Shown here: positions 9,559 through 19,682 of the stretch, piece after piece
How the letters are laid out: each line of letters opens with the position of its first letter
How positions within the stretch are numbered: position 1 is the first letter of the stretch
NCBI GenBank assembly: GCA_017437065.1
Contig: JAFSBX010000029.1
Location: 1-64,000 of the forward strand
Reading direction: 5' to 3'
DNA: 64,000 nucleotides
Origin: Lachnospiraceae bacterium
Lineage (GTDB): Bacteria; Bacillota; Clostridia; Lachnospirales; Lachnospiraceae
Notes under the pieces: model-generated
What the model was told of the DNA's origin: nothing
What the model saw: the letters and a program-made list of their open reading frames with translations, nothing else
The model's database searches: none
Position numbers and translations under genes: made by a program

Positions 9559-11517
9559 TTACTCTAAATATTTTTTCATAAACTCCTCTTCCGAAACAAT
9601 CGGAACATTCAATTCTTTCGCCTTTTTATTTTTCCCGGATGTAGAAGTAATGTTATTATTTATGAGACAATCTGTTTTTCCGGTCACACTTCCGGTTACC
9701 TTTCCTCCTCTTTTTTCAATTTCTTCCTTCATCGCATCCCTGTTTGGAAAATGGTTTAAACTTCCCGTAATTACAAACACTTTACCTGCAAGTGTCTGCT
9801 CACCTTCTTCTACAGCTTCTTCAATCTGCAATTCTTTTAACAGCAAATCTAATTGTACATTGTTTTCCGCATCCTGAAAATAATCATGAAAAGCTGTTGC
9901 AATAATTTCGCCTACACCATCTATCTGCCCCAGTTCCTCCACATCCGCATTCCGCATTTTTTCTAAATCAAATCTGAAATACTTGCAAAGCATTTTAGCA
10001 TTAGCCACACCGATATTTGCAATTCCAAGCCCATAAAGAAGCCTCGGTAATGTGGTAAGTCTTGCTTTTTCTATGCTATCATAAAGGTTTTTATAGGATT
10101 TCTCTCCAAACCCTTCCATCTGCACAATTTCGTCCTTATATCGTTCCAACCGGAACAAATCTGCATATTGATGAATATATCCTTTCGCAACAAATTTTTC
10201 AAGCGTTGCCTCCGAAAGTCCATCCATATTCAAAGCGTCCCTGCTCGCAAACAAGGTAAATGCCTTAATTTTCTTCACTTCACATTTTGGATTCACACAA
10301 TAAAGCATCTGTGCATCGCCAATTTGCTTTATTTGTGTTTGTCCTGCACAAACCGGACAGTATTCGGGAATTTCCACTGTATCACTTCCGGTGAGATTTT
10401 CGGCAATCTGCGGAATAATCATATTCGCCTTATAAACCGTAATTTTGTCACCGATTCCCAACTTCAAACCTCGCAGAATACTGATATTGTGCACGCTGGC
10501 ACGGCTTACCGTAGTTCCTTCCAGTTCCACCGGTTCAAAAATAGCAACCGGATTAATTAATCCGGTTCTGCTGGGACTCCACTCAATTTCCTTTAATGTG
10601 GTTTCTCTTATTTCATCCGCCCATTTAAATGCAATCGAATGACGTGGGAATTTCGCTGTTCTTCCCAGACTTTGTCCATATGCAATATCTTCATAAGTTA
10701 AAACCAGCCCGTCCGATGGAACATCATAATTTTCAATGGATTTTGCAAAATATTCTATGGCATCCAAAATGGTATCTCTATCCACTTCCTTGTATTCCAC
10801 CACATCAAAACCCATTTTTTCCAAAAATTCCGCCTGTTTTTTTCTTGAATTTTCAAAATCTGCTCCCAAAGCAGACACCAGCTGAAATGCATAAAATCTC
10901 ACATTACGCTTTGCTGTAATTTCACTGTTTAACTGTCTTACTGAACCACTGCATAAATTTCTTGGATTCTTATATTTTGCTTCTTCCTCTGCAATTTCCG
11001 CATTGATTCTTTCAAAATCGGAATAGGTAATTACTGCTTCTCCACGTAAAACCAAGTCTCCCTCAAACGGAATAGACAACGGAATATTTTTAAAGACTTT
11101 CGCATTATTTGTAATCACTTCACCTACTTCGCCGTTCCCTCTGGTAACTGCTTTAACAAGTTTTCCGCCCTGATAGGAAAGTACAATCGTCAATCCGTCC
11201 AGTTTCCAGCTAAGCAGTGCCGATTTATCCTGCAACCATTCTCTTAATTCTTCCCTGTCCTTTGTTTTTCCCAAAGACAGCATCGGCTGCTCGTGACGCT
11301 CCTTCGGAAGTTCATCCACTGCCTCATAACCGACCTTTACCGTAGGACTGTTCGCCAGAACAACTCCTGTTTCTTTCTCTAACTGTTCTAATTCATCATA
11401 CAGTTTATCATATTCCAAATTGCTCATAATTTCCGTGTCCTTCGCATAATAGCTTTCCGAAGCACGGTTTAAGAGCTCAACAAGTTCTTTCATTCTGCCA
11501 GCACTATTCTGTTCCAC
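9559..11517 (-). CDS. ligA: NAD+-dependent DNA ligase
   Basis: An enzyme of about 652 residues that seals nicks in DNA using NAD+. The order is: N-terminal Ia helix pair (SNLEYDKLYDEL), adenylation domain with active-site lysine near residue 105 (WKLDG), OB fold, a four-cysteine zinc finger (CPVC...CVNPKC), the helix-hairpin-helix region, and a C-terminal BRCT domain. The frame extends three codons farther upstream, but a GTG at 11517 is the best start because GGAG sits 8 bases before it. It is followed closely by metA. Confidence 0.95.
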   Translation of the reverse strand: MEQNSAGRMKELVELLNRASESYYAKDTEIMSNLEYDKLYDELEQLEKETGVVLANSPTVKVGYEAVDELPKERHEQPMLSLGKTKDREELREWLQDKSALLSWKLDGLTIVLSYQGGKLVKAVTRGNGEVGEVITNNAKVFKNIPLSIPFEGDLVLRGEAVITYSDFERINAEIAEEEAKYKNPRNLCSGSVRQLNSEITAKRNVRFYAFQLVSALGADFENSRKKQAEFLEKMGFDVVEYKEVDRDTILDAIEYFAKSIENYDVPSDGLVLTYEDIAYGQSLGRTAKFPRHSIAFKWADEIRETTLKEIEWSPSRTGLINPVAIFEPVELEGTTVSRASVHNISILRGLKLGIGDKITVYKANMIIPQIAENLTGSDTVEIPEYCPVCAGQTQIKQIGDAQMLYCVNPKCEVKKIKAFTLFASRDALNMDGLSEATLEKFVAKGYIHQYADLFRLERYKDEIVQMEGFGEKSYKNLYDSIEKARLTTLPRLLYGLGIANIGVANAKMLCKYFRFDLEKMRNADVEELGQIDGVGEIIATAFHDYFQDAENNVQLDLLLKELQIEEAVEEGEQTLAGKVFVITGSLNHFPNRDAMKEEIEKRGGKVTGSVTGKTDCLINNNITSTSGKNKKAKELNVPIVSEEEFMKKYLE

Positions 11518-11558
11518 TCTGCACACTCCGTTATCGTTTTCTATCTTTGAACTATACG

Positions 11559-12323
11559 TTAATCCGTTTCCATTCCAACACTTCTATACAAAATCTCTAA
11601 TTCCTCTGCTGTTACTTCCCGATATTGTCCCGGTTTCAAATCATTTAAACAGACATTCATTACCCGAATCCGCTTCAAGCTCTGCACTTCATATCCAAAC
11701 GCCTGACACATCCGCCGTATTTGTCTGTTTAATCCTTGCGTCAGTATAATACGAAAAGTATATTTTCCAAGCTTCTCTATTTCGCAAGGGCGGGTTTTCT
11801 TCTCCAGTTCTTTCAGCCAGACCCCCTTTGCCATATCCTCTAAAAACTCGACCGTGATTTCCTTATTCACTTTAACAACATATTCTTTTTCATGTCGGTT
11901 CGCTCCCCGCATCATGCGGTCAATCAGTTCCCCGTCATTAGTCATAATCATAAGTCCTTCTGAATCTTTGTCCAACCTTCCCGCATAGGTTACACGCACG
12001 GGGTATTTTAAAGCATCTGAAATAGTCTTTTTGGCATACTTGTCTTTTTCCGTACAAGTTACGCCTACCGGCTTATAATAGGCAAGCACTTTTTTATCAT
12101 TGGGCGATTGTATTATTTTTCCATTGACAGCAATTTTCTCTTTACCGGTTACTCTGACTCCCATAGACGCCTTCTGCCCATTCACGGTAACTCTGCCTTC
12201 CTCAATAAGTTTATCGGCATCTCTTCTGGAACAGATACCGCACTCTGCCAAATATTTATTTAAGCGTATTCCTTCTGCTGCCATATCTCCTATTACAACC
12301 TTCCTTTTATCAACTTCTGTCAT
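11559..12323 (-). CDS. Ribosomal large-subunit pseudouridine synthase, RluF/RsuA family
   Basis: A 254-residue RNA-modifying enzyme. An S4 RNA-binding domain (about 17-65, RLNKYLAECGICSRRDAD) precedes the RsuA/RluB/RluE/RluF catalytic domain with the catalytic aspartate in AGRLDKDSEGLM and the RQIRRM motif. The S4-plus-short-catalytic layout resembles RluF (23S U2604), but RluB-type specificity cannot be excluded. It overlaps the end of the epimerase gene by 14 bases and lies about 40 bases upstream of ligA, so the three form a likely operon. Confidence 0.88.
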   Translation of the reverse strand: MTEVDKRKVVIGDMAAEGIRLNKYLAECGICSRRDADKLIEEGRVTVNGQKASMGVRVTGKEKIAVNGKIIQSPNDKKVLAYYKPVGVTCTEKDKYAKKTISDALKYPVRVTYAGRLDKDSEGLMIMTNDGELIDRMMRGANRHEKEYVVKVNKEITVEFLEDMAKGVWLKELEKKTRPCEIEKLGKYTFRIILTQGLNRQIRRMCQAFGYEVQSLKRIRVMNVCLNDLKPGQYREVTAEELEILYRSVGMETD

Positions 12324-13194
12324 TTATTTCAATGATATAAGAAGCTTCAAAGCTTTCCTGTCCCTTTAAAGTATTGCCCCATTCTCTCTCAGACAATTCT
12401 CCCAAAAATCCGATTTTGTCTGCTCTTCCATACCAAGGTTCAATACAAATAAATGGTGCATTTTTCTTTACGGGTGACCACACACCGACAAGAGGAGCAT
12501 CAAATTTCACAGTTAAATACGGCGTCTTGTCCGGCAGACACAGCGCAACCGTATGTACCTGTTCATTCTCCATAATAAGTGCATCTCCGTCAAATAAGTC
12601 TTCCGTTATTTTCAAATATCCGTCTTCTAACTGATATTCTCTCGTTCCTTCTGCTACCAATCCATCTGCAAAAACATCACTCTGTAATGTTTTATCTGTA
12701 TCAAAATAAATAAAACAATCGGTCTGTTTCATAGTTTCTGTAATCGGACACATAAAAGCAGGATGTCCACCAATGGAAAAATGCATATCTTCATTTCCTT
12801 TATTTACAACCTTCCACAATACACGCACAGACATTTCTTCCAATTGATATCCAAGTTTCAATGAAAAATCAAAAGGATATTTATTTCTCGTTTCTTCATC
12901 TGCTTCCAGACCAAACCAGATGGTATTCTCCGTCTGCTCTTCCATTGTAAATTCCATGTCTCTGGCAAAGCCATGCTGCCCCATTTCATACTCCTTACCG
13001 TTCCATCTGTATTTCTGTTCATTCAAACCTCCTACAATTGGAAACAATACCGGTGCTGTTCTCCCCCAGAATTGTTTATCTGCACACCACATATATTCTC
13101 TGGAATCACTTTTTCTCTGCAAAGATTTAATTTCTGCTCCGGCAGATTCCACTTCCAACTTTATCCATTTATTTTCTAAAACATATCTGCTCAT
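12310..13194 (-). CDS. Aldose 1-epimerase family protein (LacX-like)
   Basis: A 294-residue protein of the galactose-mutarotase fold. It has the LacX-type start (LKVESAGAEI-like, residues 10-22), the GQHGFARD motif with its conserved histidine, FSIGGHPAF, and the late glutamate region CIEPWYG. By family it interconverts alpha and beta sugar anomers, but LacX-type members lack an assigned sugar. The ATG is preceded by AAAAGGAG. It is the first gene of the unit continuing into the pseudouridine synthase, with a 14-base overlap. Confidence 0.85.
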   Translation of the reverse strand: MSRYVLENKWIKLEVESAGAEIKSLQRKSDSREYMWCADKQFWGRTAPVLFPIVGGLNEQKYRWNGKEYEMGQHGFARDMEFTMEEQTENTIWFGLEADEETRNKYPFDFSLKLGYQLEEMSVRVLWKVVNKGNEDMHFSIGGHPAFMCPITETMKQTDCFIYFDTDKTLQSDVFADGLVAEGTREYQLEDGYLKITEDLFDGDALIMENEQVHTVALCLPDKTPYLTVKFDAPLVGVWSPVKKNAPFICIEPWYGRADKIGFLGELSEREWGNTLKGQESFEASYIIEINDRS

Positions 13195-13385
13195 TTTTTC
13201 TCCTTCTGCCTTTAAAACGGCTTTTCACTTTTTCGACTATATCCACTAAGCGAATATATCTTATAAATAATAGCACATTTCCATATTTTTTTCTATGAAG
13301 TTAATCGTTTCTTTCCATTTTCTTTCCAATCTTTATAAATCCCTAATATTTCCTTGACAATTTGAACACATTTTCCTTTTATACT

Positions 13386-13540
13386 TGTATTATCAAAAGA
13401 AGTTAGCTTAAGTGTGAGCCTACCGCCGCATTTGGGTTCGCTTCGCCAACCAACCCTCATCAGAAATACATTCTGATGTTTACATATATTAGATCTATCT
13501 CTCCTCCGAAGAACCTGCCATCACAGGTTCTTCTTTTTCT
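13386..13540 (+). ncRNA. Candidate stand-alone structured small RNA
   Basis: No protein gene fits this 410-base gap, but a transcription unit does. TTGACA (13354-13359) and an AT-rich -10 region (about 13378-13385) lie upstream. The transcript would fold into GGGTT/AACCC (13432-13455 area), a perfect 8-bp CATCAGAA/TTCTGATG hairpin (13468-13488), and a strong Rho-independent terminator GAAGAACCTG/CAGGTTCTTC plus TTTTTCTT (13508-13540). The expected RNA is about 150 bases. I could not match it to 6S, SRP or another known RNA by eye; a short 6S-like RNA is one possibility. The flanking genes are on the opposite strand, so it is not a leader of either. Confidence 0.55.
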
Positions 13541-13605
13541 TATAGATTCTTATAGAATTAATCCTATTTAACACATGCCACACTCCCATAATGCCTCCCG
13601 TTTTA

Positions 13606-14739
13606 TTACTCCTGCCCTGTTTTGTAGTAACATCCTCCTGTTTGTACCGCTTTTCCCTTCAGGCACAATTCCAAAAGCCTGTACATCAATTGTTGCATAC
13701 TAATTTGTTCCCTTCCGTACTCCTGCCATATTTGTTCCAAATTTTTCGGCATAAAATCAAGAATATCATAAATTCTTTTCTCCTCTTCCGTAAACAATCC
13801 TGCTTCCTGCACCACATATTGTTTTCCCCTGCTGTCACCTTCCACTATTTTCTTTGTTGTACCTAACACCTGAAATATATCCTCTACAGATACTAAAATT
13901 CCCGCTCCCTGTTTAATCAGACGGTTACATCCATAACTTAAAGCATCCGTAATACGTCCCGGTAGTACTAAAACCTCTTTTCCCTGTTCTAATGCCATGT
14001 CTACTGTAATAGTTGTTCCACTCTTTTCCTTTGCTTCTACCACTACAAGCAAATCACTCAGTCCGCTTATAATGCGGTTTCTTGGTGGAAATAATGATCC
14101 AATGGGCTGAGTTCCGGGAGGATATTCTGACAATATTCCTCCCCTTTGTTCCAGCATTTCATATAATCTTCGATTTTCTCTCGGATAACATATATCCACA
14201 CCGCACCCCAACACTGCAAGACTACTGCCACCTGACTCTAATGCTGCTATTTGGCTGATCCCATCAATTCCTCTTGCCATACCGCTAACAGCCACAATTC
14301 CGTTTTCTCCAAGACTTTTCCCAATTTTAGCAGCTGCCATTCTTCCATATTCCGAGCACTGCCTTGCTCCTACTACTGCAACCGAAATACTATTCTTCGG
14401 TACTCTTCCCTTTAAATATACCGCCCACGGGGCATCCGGTATATTTCTCAATTTTTCCGGATAATCCGGATGAAAAAAAGGCAAAAACTGAATAGACTGT
14501 TTTTCCAATTGTTCCCATCTTCTTTGTAAATCCCATGTGCTTTTACTGTTTCTTAATTTTTCAATCTGTTTCTCGTTTAAAATACTTTTCATTCTGTCAT
14601 TTTCACACTCATATATCTTTTCCGGCATTCCGATCTTTTCTGTTATCTCCCACAATTTTCTGTTCGTCATTGCCCACGCAGCATGCAGCCAGTAAGCATA
14701 CATAAGCTGCCCTATAAGCTGTTCCTGTTCCACAAGCAT
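13606..14739 (-). CDS. dprA: DNA-processing protein DprA
   Basis: A protein of 377 residues that in transformable bacteria loads RecA onto incoming single-stranded DNA. It shows the DprA Rossmann-like core: VAVVGARQCSEYG, SGMARGIDGISQIAAL, the GCGVDICYPREN stretch, and SEYPPGTQP-PPRNRIISGLSD. A C-terminal winged-helix-like segment follows. The frame opens 13 codons earlier, inside comM, but the ATG at 14739 has a GGGGG-type site and sits 5 bases after the comM stop. The comM-dprA pairing is common in Firmicutes. Confidence 0.93.
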   Translation of the reverse strand: MLVEQEQLIGQLMYAYWLHAAWAMTNRKLWEITEKIGMPEKIYECENDRMKSILNEKQIEKLRNSKSTWDLQRRWEQLEKQSIQFLPFFHPDYPEKLRNIPDAPWAVYLKGRVPKNSISVAVVGARQCSEYGRMAAAKIGKSLGENGIVAVSGMARGIDGISQIAALESGGSSLAVLGCGVDICYPRENRRLYEMLEQRGGILSEYPPGTQPIGSLFPPRNRIISGLSDLLVVVEAKEKSGTTITVDMALEQGKEVLVLPGRITDALSYGCNRLIKQGAGILVSVEDIFQVLGTTKKIVEGDSRGKQYVVQEAGLFTEEEKRIYDILDFMPKNLEQIWQEYGREQISMQQLMYRLLELCLKGKAVQTGGCYYKTGQE

Positions 14740-14743
14740 TTCT

Positions 14744-16294
14744 TTACCCCCTTCTCCCAAAATATTTACTTTCTGCACTGCGATAGCATACTGCCTCTGT
14801 AAGATGAATTTCCCCTATTTCTTCTTTTCCATCCAAATCAGCAATAGTTCTTGCTACCTTCAAAATCCGGTGATACGCTCTTGCACTCAGTTTCATATTA
14901 TCAAAAATTCTTTCCATAAATCGTTGTTCCTGCCTTCCCAGGTTACAAAAACGTCGTATATCTCCTGCAGTCAAATCCGAATTAAACCGAATTCCTGTAT
15001 TTTGATATCTTTTTTCCTGCAATTTTCTGGCAGCCATTACCCGTTCCCTGATATCGGCACTTCTTTCCCTCTTTCCTGCGGAATATACCAACTCCTGATA
15101 TGTTGGCTTGGGTGTCTCCACACAAATATCAATTCTATCTATAATTGGTCCCGATATGTGTCCCAAATATCGTTGTACTTCAAAAGGCGTACAGTTACAT
15201 CTGTTCAAATCCGGATAATTCCCACATGGGCAGGGATTCATGGCTCCCACGAACATACAGTCCGCAGGATAAATAAAATTCCCACTACTTCTCGCTATAT
15301 GAATCTGTTTTTCCTCCAGCGGCTGCCTTAAAATATCAATGGTTTGCCTTGAGAACTCCGGCAGTTCATCCAAAAATAATACACCTCTGTGTGCCAGACT
15401 AATCATTCCAGGCTTCGGTATTCTGCCTCCCCCTGCCAATGCCTGCACCGAAATCGTATGATGCGGATTTAAAAACGGACGTTTTACAATAAGTGGCCTG
15501 TCCTCTCCTAACATCCCGGCTATACTGTATATGGTCGACACCTCCATACTTTCTGCTTCTGTAAGAGGCGGCAAAATTGTAGGAATCCTTTTTGCAATCA
15601 TAGTTTTTCCTGCCCCTGGAGGGCCGATTAACAACAAATGATGAAAACCGGCTGCTGCCACTTCCACGGCACGTTTTACCATCTCCTGTCCGTTAATATC
15701 TGCAAAATCCTCCCGATAATCCGACTGTTTAAGCTCCTCGAACAGAATCTTTTTCCCGCACACCGGAGTTATATCAGCATGCTCCCTATCTTTCAAAAAT
15801 TCAAGTACATCTGCTATATGCTCTGCTCCAATAACAACTATACCGGATATCACCGCTGCCTCTTCCTCGTTTTCTTTTGGAACAATACAAATATTAATTC
15901 CTTCTTCCTTGGCTTTTCTAACAATCGGAAGTATTCCCCTTACTCTTTTAATTTCTCCCGATAACCCTACTTCTCCGATAATTAAAGTATTTTCCGTACT
16001 GCCTTCTGTCAGAACCCCTAAAGACTTCATAATCCCTACCGCAATAGGCAAATCAAATGCTGTTCCTTCTTTTCGCATATCCGCCGGTGCAAGATTTACT
16101 GTAATATGTAACGGCGGCAGTCTGACTCCGGCATTCCTTAACGCAACACTTACTCTCTCTTTTGCTTCTTTTACCTCGCTCCCAAGATAACCTACCATCT
16201 GAAAACACGGCAGTCCCTGTGCCGTATCCACTTCTACCTGAACCAAAAAGCTGTGAATACCACAAATCATTCCTGTAATAACTGTACTAAACAA
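14744..16294 (-). CDS. comM: ComM/YifB-family Mg-chelatase-like AAA+ ATPase
   Basis: A protein of 516 residues. It has an N-terminal Lon-protease-like S16 domain, the AAA+ core with Walker A in LIGPPGAGKTM and Walker B VLFLDELPEF, and a C-terminal Mg-chelatase-type helical domain. In Vibrio, ComM is a hexameric helicase promoting branch migration during transformation; YifB orthologues in Firmicutes are presumed similar. The TTG at 16294 is chosen as start because AAAGGAG precedes it by five bases and the family begins at this point (LFSTV). The longer frame would add 12 residues without a good binding site. Confidence 0.9.
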   Translation of the reverse strand: MFSTVITGMICGIHSFLVQVEVDTAQGLPCFQMVGYLGSEVKEAKERVSVALRNAGVRLPPLHITVNLAPADMRKEGTAFDLPIAVGIMKSLGVLTEGSTENTLIIGEVGLSGEIKRVRGILPIVRKAKEEGINICIVPKENEEEAAVISGIVVIGAEHIADVLEFLKDREHADITPVCGKKILFEELKQSDYREDFADINGQEMVKRAVEVAAAGFHHLLLIGPPGAGKTMIAKRIPTILPPLTEAESMEVSTIYSIAGMLGEDRPLIVKRPFLNPHHTISVQALAGGGRIPKPGMISLAHRGVLFLDELPEFSRQTIDILRQPLEEKQIHIARSSGNFIYPADCMFVGAMNPCPCGNYPDLNRCNCTPFEVQRYLGHISGPIIDRIDICVETPKPTYQELVYSAGKRERSADIRERVMAARKLQEKRYQNTGIRFNSDLTAGDIRRFCNLGRQEQRFMERIFDNMKLSARAYHRILKVARTIADLDGKEEIGEIHLTEAVCYRSAESKYFGRRG

Positions 16295-16488
16295 ACTATC
16301 TCCTTTCCGCCATAACGGCATAAACTTCATTGGGATTTTTAACTGAAATATTCCAGCTATAGAAGAACACTATAGCTTCCTCCTATGAACGGAGTGAACA
16401 TGATTAGTGTACCATAAACTATTCCAATATTACAATACACAAAACAAATAGTTTTACACAAAAATTCGCAAAAATGTGCATACAAAAA

Positions 16489-16529
16489 GTATTGCACCAA
16501 AGTACTTTTCATACTTACCTTAATGCAAT
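16489..16529 (-). terminator. Terminator after pilT
   Basis: GTATTGCA and TGCAATAC are a perfect 8-bp inverted repeat with an inner AGTA/TACT stem. On the minus strand a TTTTT run follows. It lies 35 bases downstream of the pilT stop. Confidence 0.65.
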
Positions 16530-16563
16530 ACTCTCATTCTTAATTCCTAATATTATTCATTTC

Positions 16564-17619
16564 CTATATAAGTCTTGTTTCCATACCATCCGGATCCTGT
16601 GCGAATTGAACTGCCATCTGTCTGCTGATTTTACCATCCATATACAACTGTCTGATAGCTTCATCCATTGTAATCATACCCATTTTACGGTTTGTCTGCA
16701 TTACTGATGCAATCTGATGTGATTTACCTTCACGAATCAGATTACGGATTGCATGATTTGAATGAAGTACTTCAAATGCGGCAACTCGCCCGTTACCATC
16801 CGCTGTCGGAATCAGTTGCTGTGAAATAACCGCTTCCAGTACATTTGCAAGCTGTACTCTGATCTGTTGCTGCTGATGTGGCGGGAATACGTCAATCACA
16901 CGGTCTACCGTACTGACTGCACCTATTGTATGTAAAGTAGATAACACCAAATGTCCTGTTTCCGCCGCCGTAATTGCTACACTAATGGTCTCAAAGTCAC
17001 GCATCTCACCTACCAGAATAACATCCGGATCTTCTCGCAACGCTGCACGAAGTGCATTCGCATAACTTCCTGAATCCAATCCGATTTCCCTCTGATTTAC
17101 CATAGATAATTTATGCTGATGCAGATACTCAATCGGATCCTCCAATGTAATTACATGTGCATCACGATTGTTGTTAATTTTATCGATAATAGAAGCCAGT
17201 GTTGTTGACTTACCACTTCCTGTAGGTCCCGTAACAAGAATAAGACCTCTTTTTCTCTGATATAAATCAATCACAGAATCAGGTACGCCAAGCTCTTTTG
17301 GACTTTTTACCGTTGTTTCCACAAGACGAAGTGCCAACGCTACCGAACCTCTCTGTTTATAAGCATTCACACGGTAACGTCCCATATCTGCAATAGAAAA
17401 AGATAAGTCATATTCACCTTTTTCTTCAAATTTCTCTCTTTGAGATTCTGTCATAATATTTAAGAGTACTTCTAACGTATCTGCCGGCAGCAAACGCGGA
17501 TAATCCATCGTAATCAGATTTCCGTTTACTCGCATTTTAGGTGGAATACCAACCGTAAGATGTACATCGGATGCTCCTGCTTCTTTGGCTGTTTTTAATA
17601 TTTCTTCAATTGCTGGCAT
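16564..17619 (-). CDS. pilT: Type IV pilus retraction ATPase PilT
   Basis: A 351-residue hexameric secretion ATPase that powers pilus retraction. It has the N-terminal PAS-like domain (DVHLTVG), Walker A VTGPTGSGKSTT, the Asp box LEDPIEYLH, Walker B region ILVGEMRD, the His box LSTLHT, and the PilT-specific AIRNLIREGK region. No pilin, PilB or PilC gene is adjacent, as is common for clostridial pilT copies that sit apart from the main pilus cluster. The next gene upstream (sigK) ends 49 bases away. Confidence 0.93.
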   Translation of the reverse strand: MPAIEEILKTAKEAGASDVHLTVGIPPKMRVNGNLITMDYPRLLPADTLEVLLNIMTESQREKFEEKGEYDLSFSIADMGRYRVNAYKQRGSVALALRLVETTVKSPKELGVPDSVIDLYQRKRGLILVTGPTGSGKSTTLASIIDKINNNRDAHVITLEDPIEYLHQHKLSMVNQREIGLDSGSYANALRAALREDPDVILVGEMRDFETISVAITAAETGHLVLSTLHTIGAVSTVDRVIDVFPPHQQQQIRVQLANVLEAVISQQLIPTADGNGRVAAFEVLHSNHAIRNLIREGKSHQIASVMQTNRKMGMITMDEAIRQLYMDGKISRQMAVQFAQDPDGMETRLI

Positions 17620-17668
17620 TTTTCTTCCCTCTTCCTATATATTTATCTTTTTGCAACCTATGGACTGC

Positions 17669-18301
17669 TTACCGAAATCCTTCCCTTAATTTCAGCAGCG
17701 CACGTTTTTCAATTCTCGAAACATAGCTTCTTGATATTCCCAGCATCTGCCCTATTTCCCTTTGTGTAATTTCCTCTCCTGTCAACAATCCATAACGCAT
17801 TTTTATAATTTCTTTTTCTCTTTCATCTAAAAGTTTTTCTACAACTTCTGCTATTTTTTTGATATTATCACTAAGTTCAATTCTATCAACTACTTCTTCC
17901 TGCTCCTGTACAATAATATCGAGCAGATTTATTTCATTCCCTTCTTTATCCGTCCCTATCGGTTCATATAAAGAAACTTCCCTTGAAGTCTTTTTCTTAC
18001 TTCTAAGCAACATCAGCAATTCATTATCAATACATCTTGCTGCATATGTAGCAAGCCTGCTGCCCTTACTTGCGTCAAAAGAACCAACCGCCTTGATCAG
18101 TCCAATGGTTCCTATGGATATTAAATCTTCCATATCTTCATCCACATTCTGATACTTTTTGGCTATGTGGGCCACCAACCGGAGATTCCGTTCAATCAGA
18201 ATCTCTTTTGCTTCTGATACTGCTTCGCCTTCTCCCTCCTTAAGCACCTGAATATAACTTGCTTCCTCCTCCGAGGATAATGGTCTTTGAAAGGTTTTCA
18301 C
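17669..18301 (-). CDS. sigK: RNA polymerase sporulation sigma factor, sigma-K type
   Basis: A 210-residue sigma-70 family protein. Region 2 has [16 protein letters not shown] and the [14 protein letters not shown] core-binding segment; region 4 has the helix-turn-helix [25 protein letters not shown]. The N-terminal [10 protein letters not shown] stretch and short linker match sigma-K, the late mother-cell factor, better than sigma-E. It starts with MKTFQRPLS; the long inhibitory pro-sequence known from Bacillus is not seen. The gene is intact and not split by a skin element. Confusion with sigma-E or a stress-type sigma is possible but less likely. Confidence 0.85.
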   Translation of the reverse strand: MKTFQRPLSSEEEASYIQVLKEGEGEAVSEAKEILIERNLRLVAHIAKKYQNVDEDMEDLISIGTIGLIKAVGSFDASKGSRLATYAARCIDNELLMLLRSKKKTSREVSLYEPIGTDKEGNEINLLDIIVQEQEEVVDRIELSDNIKKIAEVVEKLLDEREKEIIKMRYGLLTGEEITQREIGQMLGISRSYVSRIEKRALLKLREGFR

Positions 18302-18473
18302 GTTCTCACAGCCCCCAAAGTCAATTTATTATATTCTATGTGCCAAAAGAAGTATAAGTGCCTTTCCTACACTTCCTTATGGTTGTATTATTTTTTCTAA
18401 CAGTACAGAACATAAATATTATACAAAATATAACATAAAATGGCAATGTTTCTTCCCGCATTTACTCCCAAAT

Positions 18474-19682
18474 TTAACCCACAGCTATTTCACCATCCAA
18501 CAAAAATTGGGCCATTACATAATTGCTTATATCCAGTCCCTTCCCAGTCAAACAAACTCTTTCGTTTCCGTTTACCAAAAGTCCCTGTTTCTCCATTTTG
18601 TTTAATACATCATCATAAACCTGCTCCATCGGTATTCCAAACTGCATCAAGAACTGCTCTTTGGATACACCGCACATCAGCCGAAGTCCCAAAAACATAA
18701 ACTCTTCCATCGATTCTTTTTCTGTCAGGGTATCGACTTCTTCTTTTTCGAAGTCTCCTGACAGATATCCTTTTATATCCCTCTTATTCTGAAAACGCAC
18801 ATTCTGAACAAGCGATGCTGCTCCAATACCAAATCCCACATAATCCTGTCTTTCCCAATATGCCTTATTATGCCTGCATTCATAATTTTCTTTTGCATAA
18901 TTAGAAATTTCGTATCTGTGGTATCCATAATTCTCCAACAGTTCTCCTGTCAGCATATACATTTCCCGTTCTTCCTCTTCATCCGGCAGATGTAACATTT
19001 CGCTACCTTGCTTTCCATTCTCTTCTATGCAGCTTTTTCCACTTTTTTTTCTGAGTTCATCCTCTTCTCCATAACGGCTATAAAAAGGAGTTCCTTCTTC
19101 AATTATCAGACTGTATGCCGAAATATGCTCCGGCTGCAATTTAAGTACCCTCTCCACGGTTTTACGATAACTTTCCGGTGTCTGCCCCGGCAACGCTGAC
19201 ATGATATCTATATTTATATTTTGGAATCCTGCTTTTCTGGCGGCTTTATACACCTCAAGAAAGTCACTGTAATTATGAACTCTTCCCAGTGTTTTTAATT
19301 CTTTATCATCCGCAGACTGTAAACCGATACTGAGTCTGTTAATTCCCATTTCTCTGTAGGCTTTTAATTTATTATCATCCGCTGTTTTCGGATTCACTTC
19401 GCTTGTAATTTCTGCCGTTTCCGCAATTTTATAATGCTCTCTTAAAGCCGACATAATGCGTGCCGTATCTTCTTTTTTTAAAACAGAAGGCGTCCCACCT
19501 CCGAAAAAGACGGAAACCACCATGTAATCCCGGTAGTTTTCCGCCTCTTTTTCTATCTCTTCAAGGAGCCTGTCCACATATTCTGTTTTTGTATTTTCAT
19601 CTGCCGGAGCCGATAAAAAATCACAGTAATCACATTTTTTCACGCAAAACGGTATATGAACATACACACTTAATTTTTTCAT
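18474..19682 (-). CDS. hemW: HemW-type radical SAM heme chaperone
   Basis: A 402-residue radical SAM protein with the iron-sulfur motif CVKKCDYC near the N-terminus. FFGGGTPSVL, the SIGLQSADDKEL motif, and the C-terminal HemN domain follow. It lacks the second N-terminal cysteine pattern of true oxygen-independent coproporphyrinogen oxidase HemN, so a heme-binding chaperone role (HemW) is more likely than an oxidase one. Its start codon overlaps the lepA stop, matching the conserved lepA-hemW order of Firmicutes. A charged insertion around residues 190-220 (EEDELRKKSGKSC) is unusual compared with short family members. Confidence 0.88.
   Translation of the reverse strand: MKKLSVYVHIPFCVKKCDYCDFLSAPADENTKTEYVDRLLEEIEKEAENYRDYMVVSVFFGGGTPSVLKKEDTARIMSALREHYKIAETAEITSEVNPKTADDNKLKAYREMGINRLSIGLQSADDKELKTLGRVHNYSDFLEVYKAARKAGFQNINIDIMSALPGQTPESYRKTVERVLKLQPEHISAYSLIIEEGTPFYSRYGEEDELRKKSGKSCIEENGKQGSEMLHLPDEEEEREMYMLTGELLENYGYHRYEISNYAKENYECRHNKAYWERQDYVGFGIGAASLVQNVRFQNKRDIKGYLSGDFEKEEVDTLTEKESMEEFMFLGLRLMCGVSKEQFLMQFGIPMEQVYDDVLNKMEKQGLLVNGNERVCLTGKGLDISNYVMAQFLLDGEIAVG

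Noticed and set aside
17669-18301. A sigK gene interrupted by a skin element
   Set aside because: The reading frame is complete and both conserved regions are joined.
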